Positions 45,672 through 53,212 of a stretch of 64,000 bases of DNA are shown here, in pieces (position 1 is the first letter of the stretch; the number at the start of each line of letters is the position of its first letter). Below the pieces are notes generated by a model. The model saw nothing but the letters and a program-made list of their open reading frames with translations, made no database searches and was not told the DNA's origin. The stretch comes from Streptomyces nodosus (GTDB lineage: Bacteria; Actinomycetota; Actinomycetes; Streptomycetales; Streptomycetaceae): assembly GCF_008704995.1 (NCBI RefSeq), contig NZ_CP023747.1:1886501-1950500 (forward strand), read 5' to 3'. The position numbers and the translations under genes were made by a program.

Positions 45672-45756
45672 CCCTCCAGTCTCACGGCGCGGCCCGGCCC
45701 CGGCCAGCGGGCTGATCCACCGGGGGCACCGAGGGACGGCACTTTCGAAGCACGCC

Positions 45757-46494
45757 CTACCGCTCCGGACGCTGTCCGTACCCCCGCAGCCGCTCCCCCA
45801 CCTCGGCCACCTGCTCGTGGGTGAGCAGGGTAGGCGACCGGCCCGGCACCGACGACGCGGTCAGCCACACCCGGCACATCCACTCGAGCTGGGCCGTGCG
45901 GTCGTACGCCTCGGCCGGTGTCGCCCCGTGCGCGACCGTGCCGTGGTTCTGGAGGAGGCAGGCGGTGCGGTCCGTCAGCGCGCCCAGCATGCTCTCGGCC
46001 AACTCCGGCGTGCCGTAGGGGGCGTACGGGGCGACCCGCACCGCACCGCCGAGCGCGGCGGCCATGTAGTGGATCAGCGGCAGCTCCCGTACCAGGGTGG
46101 AGACTGCCGTCGCGTGCACGGCATGGGTGTGGACGACGGCGCGCGCCCCGGTCGTGCGGTAGACCGCCAGATGCATCGGAAGCTCGCTCGTCGGGCGCAG
46201 CGAGCCGAGCACCTGCCGTCCGTCGAGGTCGACCCCGACCGCGTCGCCGGGCGTCAGCCGCTCATAGGGCACCCCCGTGGGCGTGACCAGCACGGTGCCG
46301 CCCACCCGCACGGAGACATTGCCGGAGGTGCCGACGACCAGGCCGTCGGCGACGGTACGGCGGGCCGTCGCGACGAGTTCGTCCCAGGCCCGCGCCACCT
46401 CGCCCGCCGGGTCCCGCGCGCCGGACCCGGGAGCGCCCCCGCCTTCCCACGCGTCCCGCGTCACATCCCGTTCACCATGTCGCTGTTCGGCCAT
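45757..46494 (-). CDS. Class II aldolase/adducin-family protein
   Basis: A 245-residue zinc-dependent protein of the L-fuculose-phosphate aldolase group. The phosphate/substrate loop is GTSGNVSVRVGGTVLVTPTG near 50-69. The metal site has HTHAVH near 135 and a third His in QNHGTVAHG near 195. Such proteins split sugar phosphates to dihydroxyacetone phosphate and an aldehyde. The sugar is unknown. The ATG at 46494 gives the usual length; ATG at 46548 would add a non-homologous 18-residue tail. Confidence 0.85.
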   Translation of the reverse strand: MAEQRHGERDVTRDAWEGGGAPGSGARDPAGEVARAWDELVATARRTVADGLVVGTSGNVSVRVGGTVLVTPTGVPYERLTPGDAVGVDLDGRQVLGSLRPTSELPMHLAVYRTTGARAVVHTHAVHATAVSTLVRELPLIHYMAAALGGAVRVAPYAPYGTPELAESMLGALTDRTACLLQNHGTVAHGATPAEAYDRTAQLEWMCRVWLTASSVPGRSPTLLTHEQVAEVGERLRGYGQRPER

Positions 46495-46593
46495 GCCGCG
46501 ATCCTGCCAGCCGGGGGCCGGGAGGGGGGTCCGTGAGGCGTGCGTCATGCGGAGCGACGGCGGCCCGATCGGTACACCCCCCGGACCGTCTCA

Positions 46594-46615
46594 GTTCATC
46601 TTCCGTTCACCCAGG
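46594..46615 (+). promoter_or_regulatory. PHO box upstream of pitH2
   Basis: Two adjacent 11-bp direct repeats, GTTCATCTTCC and GTTCACCCAGG, match the Streptomyces PhoP unit GTTCAYYYRGG, with a weaker third unit after them. They lie about 48 bp upstream of the transporter ATG, so PhoP should control it in response to phosphate. Confidence 0.7.
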
Positions 46616-46662
46616 TTGCCTACGTTCAACGGGCCACTGACCTCCCACAGAAGCCTGGGGAA

Positions 46663-47937
46663 ATGGAACACATCACGCTCCTTCTTGGAATCGTGATCGT
46701 GACCGCTCTCGTGTTCGATTTCACGAACGGTTTCCACGACACAGCCAACGCGATGGCGACCACCATCTCGACCGGCGCCCTGAGGCCGAAGGCGGCGGTG
46801 GCGATGTCCGCCGTGCTGAACCTCGTCGGGGCCTTCCTCTCGGTGGAGGTCGCCAAGACGATCTCCGGCGGCATCATCAACGAACAGGGCATACGCGTCG
46901 AAGTGATCTTCGCGGCCCTGGTGGGCGCCATCCTCTGGAATCTGCTGACCTGGCTGCTGGGCCTGCCCTCCAGCTCCTCCCACGCGCTCTTCGGCGGTCT
47001 GATCGGCGCCGCCGTGTCCTCGGCCGGCTGGTCCGCGGTGAACGGCTCGACGATCGTCACCAAGGTGCTGATCCCCGCGGTCGCCGCGCCGGTCGTGGCC
47101 GGGCTCGCCGCGATGCTCGCGACGCGTCTGTCGTACGTCATCGGCAGCCGCGCCGACGACAAGGCCGCCTCGAAGGGCTACCGCGCCGGATCGATCGCCT
47201 CGGCCGGGCTGGTCTCCCTGGCACACGGCACCAACGACGCCCAGAAGACGATGGGCATCATCACCCTGGCCCTGGTCACCGGAGGCGCCCTCGCCCCCGG
47301 CTCGAACCCTCCCACCTGGGTCATCGTGTCGGCCGGTCTGGCCATCGCGCTCGGCACCTATCTGGGCGGCTGGCGCATCATCCGCACCCTGGGCAAGGGC
47401 CTCACCGATCTGGCGCCGCAGCAGGGGTTCGCCGCCCAGACCAGCGCGGCGGCCGCCATTCTCACCTCCTCCCACCTCGGCTTCTCCCTCTCCACCACCC
47501 AGGTCTGCTCCGGCGCCGTGATGGGCGCGGGCCTCGGCCGCAAGGGCGGCGTGGTCCGCTGGTCCACCGCGACCCGGATGGTCGTCGCCTGGGGCCTGAC
47601 GCTCCCGGCCGCCGGCCTGGTCGGCGCGGGCGCCGAACTGCTCACCAAGCAGGGCACCTGGGGCACCGTGGCCACCGGTGTGCTGCTGCTCGCCGGCGCC
47701 GGCGTCATCTGGACCCTGTCCCGCCGCACCCCGGTCACGGTCCACAACGTCAACGACGACACTGCGGAGCCCGCGGGCGTCGTCACGGCGGCGATCGCCG
47801 CGGTGATCCCGCCGCCGGCAGGCCCGCTCACCACGGACGCCGCCCCGGCGGACGCCGGCACCGCCACCGGCCTGAAGGCCACCATCCCGGCCCCGGGCCC
47901 GGGCCCCTCCGAGCCGACCCGCCCCGCGACGGTATAG
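46663..47937 (+). CDS. pitH2: Low-affinity phosphate transporter PitH2
   Basis: A 424-residue PiT-family membrane protein that co-transports phosphate with protons or metal ions. The duplicated family motifs are GFHDTANAMATT near 22 and AHGTNDAQKTMG near 190, with about ten helices around them and a Pro/Ala-rich cytoplasmic tail. In S. coelicolor SCO1845 (pitH2) shares this length and the PhoP-regulated promoter, from memory. It is followed by a small membrane gene 21 bp downstream. Confidence 0.9.
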   Translation: MEHITLLLGIVIVTALVFDFTNGFHDTANAMATTISTGALRPKAAVAMSAVLNLVGAFLSVEVAKTISGGIINEQGIRVEVIFAALVGAILWNLLTWLLGLPSSSSHALFGGLIGAAVSSAGWSAVNGSTIVTKVLIPAVAAPVVAGLAAMLATRLSYVIGSRADDKAASKGYRAGSIASAGLVSLAHGTNDAQKTMGIITLALVTGGALAPGSNPPTWVIVSAGLAIALGTYLGGWRIIRTLGKGLTDLAPQQGFAAQTSAAAAILTSSHLGFSLSTTQVCSGAVMGAGLGRKGGVVRWSTATRMVVAWGLTLPAAGLVGAGAELLTKQGTWGTVATGVLLLAGAGVIWTLSRRTPVTVHNVNDDTAEPAGVVTAAIAAVIPPPAGPLTTDAAPADAGTATGLKATIPAPGPGPSEPTRPATV

Positions 47938-47958
47938 CGGAACAAGGGAGCACCTCTC

Positions 47959-48174
47959 ATGAACATCGACTGGGCAGCCCTCGGCTCCGTCTTCGGCGTC
48001 AGCCTTGTGATCACCGTGGCCCTGGTGACCCTGTTCACCCTGGGCGTCGTGGGTCTGACGAAGAAGGAGTCGGCCCGGGGCGCCGCCGCCGGCCTGGCGG
48101 CCACCGGCGCATACGCCTGCTTCGCGGCGTGCGCGGCGGCGGTGGCGTACGGCATCTTCCTGATCATGTCCTGA
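47959..48174 (+). CDS. Small membrane protein after pitH2
   Basis: A 71-residue protein with two transmembrane helices (LGSVFGVSLVITVALVTLFT and AYACFAACAAAVAYGIFLIM) and a basic KKESARG loop between. The start has AAGGGAG 9 nt upstream. It is 21 bp from pitH2 and probably in the same operon, so it may be an accessory subunit, but no function is known. Confidence 0.75.
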   Translation: MNIDWAALGSVFGVSLVITVALVTLFTLGVVGLTKKESARGAAAGLAATGAYACFAACAAAVAYGIFLIMS

Positions 48175-48209
48175 CCACAGGGGCCTTCCGCCCGTCCAGG
48201 ATGCGCCTC

Positions 48210-48243
48210 GAACCCCCGCAGTGAGCTTTCGCTGCGGGGGTTC
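48210..48243 (+). terminator. Terminator of the pitH2 operon
   Basis: Perfect 12-bp stem (48210-48221 with 48232-48243) and a 10-nt loop containing further pairing. It starts 36 nt after the stop of the small membrane gene. Confidence 0.8.
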
Positions 48244-48473
48244 GGCGTCTCCACCGCCCCCCGCCGACACCCTGACGCCCTGTCATTTACCGACGTCCCG
48301 TTGGGATATACGACGGTTTGCTACATTCCCCACCGCACGCGACCACGTCGAAAAGACAGGTGGCTGTCGGCAGACGTCTGGCCGCCCACGCCCGACTCAC
48401 CTAGTCTGATCGATAGTTGCTGCTCGACGTCGGCCGCCCGACCAGTCGAAGACGACGTGTGGCAGGGAGCGAC

Positions 48474-49331
48474 ATGGCCAGGGACATCGATCCGAGCCTC
48501 AATCGACGCAGGCTCCGCATCGAGTTGCGCAAGGCACGCGAAGGAGCCGGCCTCACCCAGCGGGAGGCCGCCGACGCGCTGGAGTGGTCCCTGTCCAAAC
48601 TGATCCGCCTGGAGGCCGGGACGGTCAGCCTGAGCGTCACGGATCTGCGCGCACTGCTCCAGCTCTACGGGGTCACCGAGCCGGGCCGGGTGACCGATCT
48701 GGAAGAGGCCGCCCGGGGGTCGAAGGGGCCGTCCTGGTGGGCGCCGTACAGCGACATGGTGCGACCGCAGTTCGCCCAGTACCTGGGCTATGAGAGCGCC
48801 GCCACCTCGATCCGCTTCTACCACCCCTCCGTCGTCTACGCGCTGCTCCAGATCGAGGACTACACCATGGCCCAGCTCGCCCCGCGCGAGAACGGAGGTC
48901 TGACCCGCCGTTCCGCGGAGCTGCGCACCACCCGGCAGGAACGGCTCTTCGACGGGGACCACGGCCCGGCGGTGAGCATCGTGCTGGACGAGGCGGCGCT
49001 GCGCCGGGTCATCGGCGGCCCGGGGGTGATGCGGCGTCAGCTGGAGCACCTCAAGACGATGGCCCGGCATCCCCGGGTCACCCTGCGGGTCCTGCCGTTC
49101 ACGGCCGGGGCGCACTACAGCATGGGGTCGTCCTTCACCCTGCTCGGCTTCACGGACGGGGACGACCTGCTCTACCTCGAGGGCGCCACGGGCAGCGTGG
49201 CCAACCGTGACGACCTCGGCCTCACGGCCCGCTACCAGGAGTGCTTCGAGGACATCAGCACCAAGGCGTACGAAGGCGACCGGATGATCGAACTGATCGA
49301 CGCGGTCAAGGAGAGTCTCGACAACGGCTGA
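48474..49331 (+). CDS. XRE-family regulator with DUF5753 domain (second)
   Basis: A 285-residue protein. The helix-turn-helix spans residues 10-75 (LRKAREGAGLTQREAADALE, then WSLSKLIRLEAGTVSLS). The DUF5753 part runs from about 95 (ESAATSIRFYHPSVVYALLQ) to 280. GGGAGC precedes the ATG at 48474. Unlike the first pair, its DUF397 partner is not downstream but about 0.8 kb away on the opposite strand, with two membrane genes in between. Confidence 0.9.
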   Translation: MARDIDPSLNRRRLRIELRKAREGAGLTQREAADALEWSLSKLIRLEAGTVSLSVTDLRALLQLYGVTEPGRVTDLEEAARGSKGPSWWAPYSDMVRPQFAQYLGYESAATSIRFYHPSVVYALLQIEDYTMAQLAPRENGGLTRRSAELRTTRQERLFDGDHGPAVSIVLDEAALRRVIGGPGVMRRQLEHLKTMARHPRVTLRVLPFTAGAHYSMGSSFTLLGFTDGDDLLYLEGATGSVANRDDLGLTARYQECFEDISTKAYEGDRMIELIDAVKESLDNG

Positions 49332-49375
49332 GGCCCGGCGGGGACGGTCCGGGCGGACAACGGGGAGGGAGACCC

Positions 49376-49810
49376 ATGGCGGTCCTCGGTTTCCTCGAGT
49401 GGTGCAGGCAACTGCGCGCGCTCCGTTCTCTGGGGGCGGCCGATCCCCCCGGCTCCGCTCCGGACCGGCCGGCGCCCCGGGCCGGGGCGGCCCGCTCCCG
49501 GGCCGCGGGGCCCGCACGGACGACGACGAGCCGTCTGCTGCCGGGCACGGCCGGCGGCAGTGTGCTGCTGTTCGGCGTCGCCCTGTCCGCCCACGTCGCG
49601 TCCGGCGTCGGTCCCGCCGCCCTGACCCCGCTGACCCTGACGGTGCTGGGGGTGCTGGGCGCGGCCCTGGTCACCGCGCTCGCGGCGGGCGTCGGCCGGG
49701 CCCTGCGGCGCCGCTCGGCGGCGGTGCGCGCACCCGGGATCAGCGGCCCCGGGAGCCTCGTGGACGAAGCCTCGCCACGGCCCGGTCCAGAACGCGGAGA
49801 CGCTCCGTGA
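49376..49810 (+). CDS. Small membrane protein, unknown
   Basis: A 144-residue protein with an N-terminal cytoplasmic segment (FLEWCRQLRALRSLG), a disordered Ala/Arg/Pro-rich stretch, and two predicted helices near 62-105 (SVLLFGVALSAHVASGVGPA, LTPLTLTVLGVLGAALVTAL). GGGGAGGGA is 6 nt before the ATG. It overlaps the opposite-strand gene by 71 bp at the 3' end. I do not recognise a family. Confidence 0.6.
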   Translation: MAVLGFLEWCRQLRALRSLGAADPPGSAPDRPAPRAGAARSRAAGPARTTTSRLLPGTAGGSVLLFGVALSAHVASGVGPAALTPLTLTVLGVLGAALVTALAAGVGRALRRRSAAVRAPGISGPGSLVDEASPRPGPERGDAP

Positions 49811-50048
49811 CGGGGGTGAGCCCCCACCACAGACCGGCGCTGACCGCCGCCACGATCGTCACCACCAGCCAGACCAGGGCCCGCGCCGTGGAGCCGGGCA
49901 CCAGCAGTGCGGCCAGTGCGCCCGCGACCACCGCGAACACGCCCGTGGTGAGGGAAAAAAGTGCCAGCGGAGCGACCGCCGCCCATGGTCCGCGCGGGGT
50001 CCGTGGACCGCCCGCACGCGCTGGGAATTCCTCGGCCCTGTCCCCCAT
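49740..50048 (-). CDS. Small membrane protein, unknown
   Basis: A 102-residue protein with two helices (VAPLALFSLTTGVFAVVAGA and WLVVTIVAAVSAGLWWGLTP) and an Arg-rich C-terminus. GGGAGGG lies before the ATG at 50048. It follows the DUF397 gene on the same strand by 46 bp, so they may be cotranscribed. Its tail overlaps the convergent gene. Confidence 0.6.
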   Translation of the reverse strand: MGDRAEEFPARAGGPRTPRGPWAAVAPLALFSLTTGVFAVVAGALAALLVPGSTARALVWLVVTIVAAVSAGLWWGLTPVTERLRVLDRAVARLRPRGSRGR

Positions 50049-50094
50049 GAGGTCCCTCCCCGCCCCGGGTGCCTCCCGCTCTCCGGACGGATCG

Positions 50095-50304
50095 TCAGCA
50101 GCCGTCCGCCGCCGGGTTCCCGAGTCCGGCCAGCAAACCACACCAGGCGGGACGGCGGAAGACGAGCACCGGCCCGGCCCGCCGTTTCGAGTCACGCACC
50201 AGGACGTGCGCGCCCTCGACCGCCACCTCGACACAGTCGTTGTCGTCGCCCTCCGAGTGACCGCTCTTGCGCCACATCGGCCCCGAGGACTGCCTGCCGA
50301 TCAC
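50095..50304 (-). CDS. DUF397 protein (second)
   Basis: A 69-residue protein with the DUF397 pattern: MWRKSGHSEGDDNDCVEVAV, then VLVRDSKRRAG and LVFRRPAWCGLLAGL. GTG at 50304 has CAGGAGG 6 nt upstream. It is the likely partner of the XRE regulator at 48474-49331. Confidence 0.88.
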   Translation of the reverse strand: MIGRQSSGPMWRKSGHSEGDDNDCVEVAVEGAHVLVRDSKRRAGPVLVFRRPAWCGLLAGLGNPAADGC

Positions 50305-50483
50305 ACCGACCTCCTGCTCATCAGTCGGTCATGCCGCTCTGGTCCTACCGGTCGTACCGTCCCTAGTCTTCCCAGGTTCCCGGCCCGGAAAGACCGCGGA
50401 AAGCACCGATTCCCGTCGCTGACGGCCCCTCAGGCGTGTGGGGCTCGGCACACCACAGCGTCCCAGGTCAAGTGCTGGTTGAC

Positions 50484-50643
50484 GGGTGTTCCGGAGGCGT
50501 GGTGGACTGCCGGGGCCACTACGGCGGCAGCAGAGGAAGCCGGTGCGATTCCGGCGCGGTCCCGCCACTGTCACCGGGGAGGAGACTCCCCGGGAGCCAG
50601 GAACTCTCGCCGCCGGTCTCGTCGAACCAGGGCGTGGACACCC
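50484..50643 (+). promoter_or_regulatory. Cobalamin riboswitch
   Basis: A leader RNA containing the B12 box CCCGCCACTGT with the typical GAAGCCGGTGCGATTCCGG upstream of it (50535-50571). P1 pairs GGGTGT (from 50484) with GGACACCC (50636-50643). It precedes the cob operon and should shut it down when adenosylcobalamin is plentiful. The boundaries come from reading the pairing by eye. Confidence 0.9.
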
Positions 50644-50662
50644 TGAGTGAGGACATATCGCC

Positions 50663-50737
50663 ATGCGCGGCTGCCGACGCAGATGCAACGACCCGGCCCT
50701 CACCGACCTCGCGGTCGGCCGAGCCGATGGGTGCTGA
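50663..50737 (+). CDS. Possible 24-codon leader ORF before cobD
   Basis: A short frame, MRGCRRRCNDPALTDLAVGR followed by ADGC, overlapping the start of cobD. A GAGG lies 11 nt before its ATG. It has three Cys in 24 residues. It could couple translation of cobD to the riboswitch or be a chance frame; there is no direct evidence that it is translated. Confidence 0.4.
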   Translation: MRGCRRRCNDPALTDLAVGRADGC

Positions 50738-51683
50738 CCGGGTCTTCGCGTACGGCGCCACCGCCGGAATCCTCGGTGACCGACTGCTCGGCGATCCCCG
50801 CCGCGGGCACCCCGTCGCCGCCTTCGGGCGGGCCGCGGGCGCCGTGGAGCGTCTGCTGTGGCGGGACCACCGCGGCTGGGGCGCGCTGCACACCGCCGTA
50901 TGCGTGGGCGGCGCCGTCTCGCTGGCGGCGCTCGCCGGGTCCGCCGTCCATGCGTCCCGTACCGCGTCCGTCGCCCTGACCGCCGCCGCCACCTGGGCGG
51001 TCGTCGGGGGCACTTCGCTCACCCGGGAGGCCCGGGCCGTCGGGCATGCCCTGGAGTCCGGCGACCTCGAGGCCGCCCGGGCGCGGCTGCCGCATCTGTG
51101 CGGGCGGGATCCGCAGGCCCTCGACGCGGACGGGATCGCGCGGGCCGTGGTGGAGTCGGTGGCCGAGAACACCTCGGACGCCGTGGTGGGCGCGCTGGTG
51201 TGGGGGGCCGTGGGCGGGGTGCCCGGGCTGGCCGGCTTCCGCGCCGTCAACACCCTGGACGCCATGGTCGGTCACCGGTCGCCCCGGTACCGGCGCTACG
51301 GCTGGGCCTCCGCCCGGCTGGACGACCTCGCGGGCTGGCCGGGGGCGCGGCTGACCGCCGTGCTCGCGGCGGTGGCGGGTCCGGATCCACGGGGCGCGGT
51401 ACGAGCCTGGCGCGCCGACGCACACCGGCATCCGAGCCCCAACGCCGGTCCCGTGGAGGCCTCGTTCGCGGGGGCCCTCGGGGTGCGGCTGGGCGGGACC
51501 CTGTCGTACGGCGGCCGCGTCGAGCACCGGCCGGTGCTGAACGGCCCGGGGCGCGCGGTCGGCCTCCGGGACATCGAGCGCGCGGTACGGCTGTCGCGCC
51601 GGGTGGGCATGCTCGCGCTGGGCGTCACCGTCGCCGGACGGATGCTCGCCGCTGGGATTCCCGCGAAGGGGCACAGGTCATGA
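50727..51683 (+). CDS. cobD: Adenosylcobinamide-phosphate synthase CobD (CbiB)
   Basis: This 318-residue membrane protein attaches aminopropanol (or its phosphate) to adenosylcobyric acid. The core VESVAENTSDAVVGALVWGA and FRAVNTLDAMVGHRSPRYRR are the family signatures. The ATG at 50727 lacks a strong ribosome site, which is consistent with coupling to the short ORF ahead. The stop overlaps cobQ by ATGA. Confidence 0.92.
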   Translation: MGADRVFAYGATAGILGDRLLGDPRRGHPVAAFGRAAGAVERLLWRDHRGWGALHTAVCVGGAVSLAALAGSAVHASRTASVALTAAATWAVVGGTSLTREARAVGHALESGDLEAARARLPHLCGRDPQALDADGIARAVVESVAENTSDAVVGALVWGAVGGVPGLAGFRAVNTLDAMVGHRSPRYRRYGWASARLDDLAGWPGARLTAVLAAVAGPDPRGAVRAWRADAHRHPSPNAGPVEASFAGALGVRLGGTLSYGGRVEHRPVLNGPGRAVGLRDIERAVRLSRRVGMLALGVTVAGRMLAAGIPAKGHRS

Positions 51684-53212
51684 GCGGCGGACTGCTGGTC
51701 GCCGGCACCACCTCGGACGCCGGCAAGAGCGTCGTCACCGCCGGGATCTGCCGCTGGCTGGTGCGGCAGGGCGTGAAGGTGGCGCCCTTCAAGGCGCAGA
51801 ACATGTCCCTGAACTCCTTCGTCACACGCGAGGGCGCCGAGATCGGGCGGGCGCAGGCCATGCAGGCCCAGGCCTGCCGCATCGAGCCGACCGCGCTGAT
51901 GAACCCGGTGCTGCTCAAGCCGGGCGGGGAGCGCAGCAGTCAGGTCGTGCTGCTCGGCCGGGCGGTGGGCGAACTCAGTGCGCGCGGGTACCACGGCGGG
52001 CGGCAGCAGCAGCTTCTGGGCACCGTCCTGGACTGCCTCGCCGAGTTGCGGGGCAGCCATGACGCGGTGATCTGTGAAGGGGCCGGCAGCCCCGCCGAGA
52101 TCAATCTGCGGCGGACCGACATCGTCAACATGGGGATCGCGCGCAATGCGGGACTCCCCGTGCTCGTCGTGGGCGACATCGACCGCGGCGGCGTCTTCGC
52201 CTCCTTCTTCGGCACCGTGGCCCTGCTGTCGCCGGAGGACCAGCAACTCGTCTCCGGGTTCCTCGTCAACAAGTTCCGCGGCGATGTCTCGCTGCTCGAA
52301 CCCGGGCTCGACATGCTGCACGGGCTCACCGGACGGCGTACGTATGGTGTGCTGCCGTTCCGGCACGGGCTCGGCATCGACGAGGAGGACGGACTTCGGG
52401 TCTCCCTGCGGGGCACGGTGCGGGAGTCGGTGGTGGCTCCGCCCGTCGGTGCGGACGTGCTGCGGGTCGCGGTCTGCGCGGTCCCGCTGATGTCCAACTT
52501 CACCGATGTGGACGCGCTCGCCGCCGAACCGGGCGTCGTCGTGCGGTTCGTGGACCGGCCCGAGGAGCTGGCCGACGCCGACCTCGTCGTACTGCCGGGC
52601 ACCCGGGGCACCGTCCGGGCCCTGGACTGGCTGCGGGAGCGGGGGCTGGCCGAGGAGATCGTCCGCAGGGCCGTCGAGGGACGTCCGGTCCTCGGTGTCT
52701 GCGGGGGCTTCCAGATCCTCGGCGAGCACATCGAGGACGAGGTCGAGAGCCGCCGCGGCCGGGTGGACGGGCTCGGTGTGCTGCCCGTACGCGTCCGGTT
52801 CGCCCGGGAGAAGACCCTCACCCGGCCCGTCGGCGAGGCGCTCGGTGAGCGGGTCGAGGGGTACGAGATCCACCACGGGGTCGCCGACGTCACCGGCGGG
52901 GAAGGGTTCATCTCCGATGGCGAGGGGCACAGCCTGGACGGTTGCCGGGTCGGGGCCGTCTGGGGCACCCACTGGCACGGCTCCCTGGAGTCGGACGGTT
53001 TCCGGCGGGCCTTTCTGCGCGAGGTGGCGGCCGCCGCGGGCCGCCGCTTCGTGCCGGCCGCCGACACCTCGTTCGCCGCGCTGCGCGAGGAGCAGCTCGA
53101 CCGGCTCGGCGATCTGATCGAACAGCACGCGGACACGGATGCGCTGTGGCGGCTCATCGAGTCGGGCGCGCCGCAAGGACTGCCATTCATTCCACCGGGA
53201 GCACCCGCATGA
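51680..53212 (+). CDS. cobQ: Cobyric acid synthase CobQ
   Basis: A 510-residue glutamine-dependent amidotransferase that amidates four carboxylates on the corrin ring. The N-terminal ATP-grasp-like part begins LLVAGTTSDAGKSVVTAGIC with the P-loop TSDAGKS. The C-terminal GATase domain has the Cys nucleophile in LGVCGGFQILG near 330 and a His in WGTHWHGSLE. Its start overlaps cobD and its stop overlaps cobN by ATGA. Confidence 0.95.
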   Translation: MSGGLLVAGTTSDAGKSVVTAGICRWLVRQGVKVAPFKAQNMSLNSFVTREGAEIGRAQAMQAQACRIEPTALMNPVLLKPGGERSSQVVLLGRAVGELSARGYHGGRQQQLLGTVLDCLAELRGSHDAVICEGAGSPAEINLRRTDIVNMGIARNAGLPVLVVGDIDRGGVFASFFGTVALLSPEDQQLVSGFLVNKFRGDVSLLEPGLDMLHGLTGRRTYGVLPFRHGLGIDEEDGLRVSLRGTVRESVVAPPVGADVLRVAVCAVPLMSNFTDVDALAAEPGVVVRFVDRPEELADADLVVLPGTRGTVRALDWLRERGLAEEIVRRAVEGRPVLGVCGGFQILGEHIEDEVESRRGRVDGLGVLPVRVRFAREKTLTRPVGEALGERVEGYEIHHGVADVTGGEGFISDGEGHSLDGCRVGAVWGTHWHGSLESDGFRRAFLREVAAAAGRRFVPAADTSFAALREEQLDRLGDLIEQHADTDALWRLIESGAPQGLPFIPPGAPA

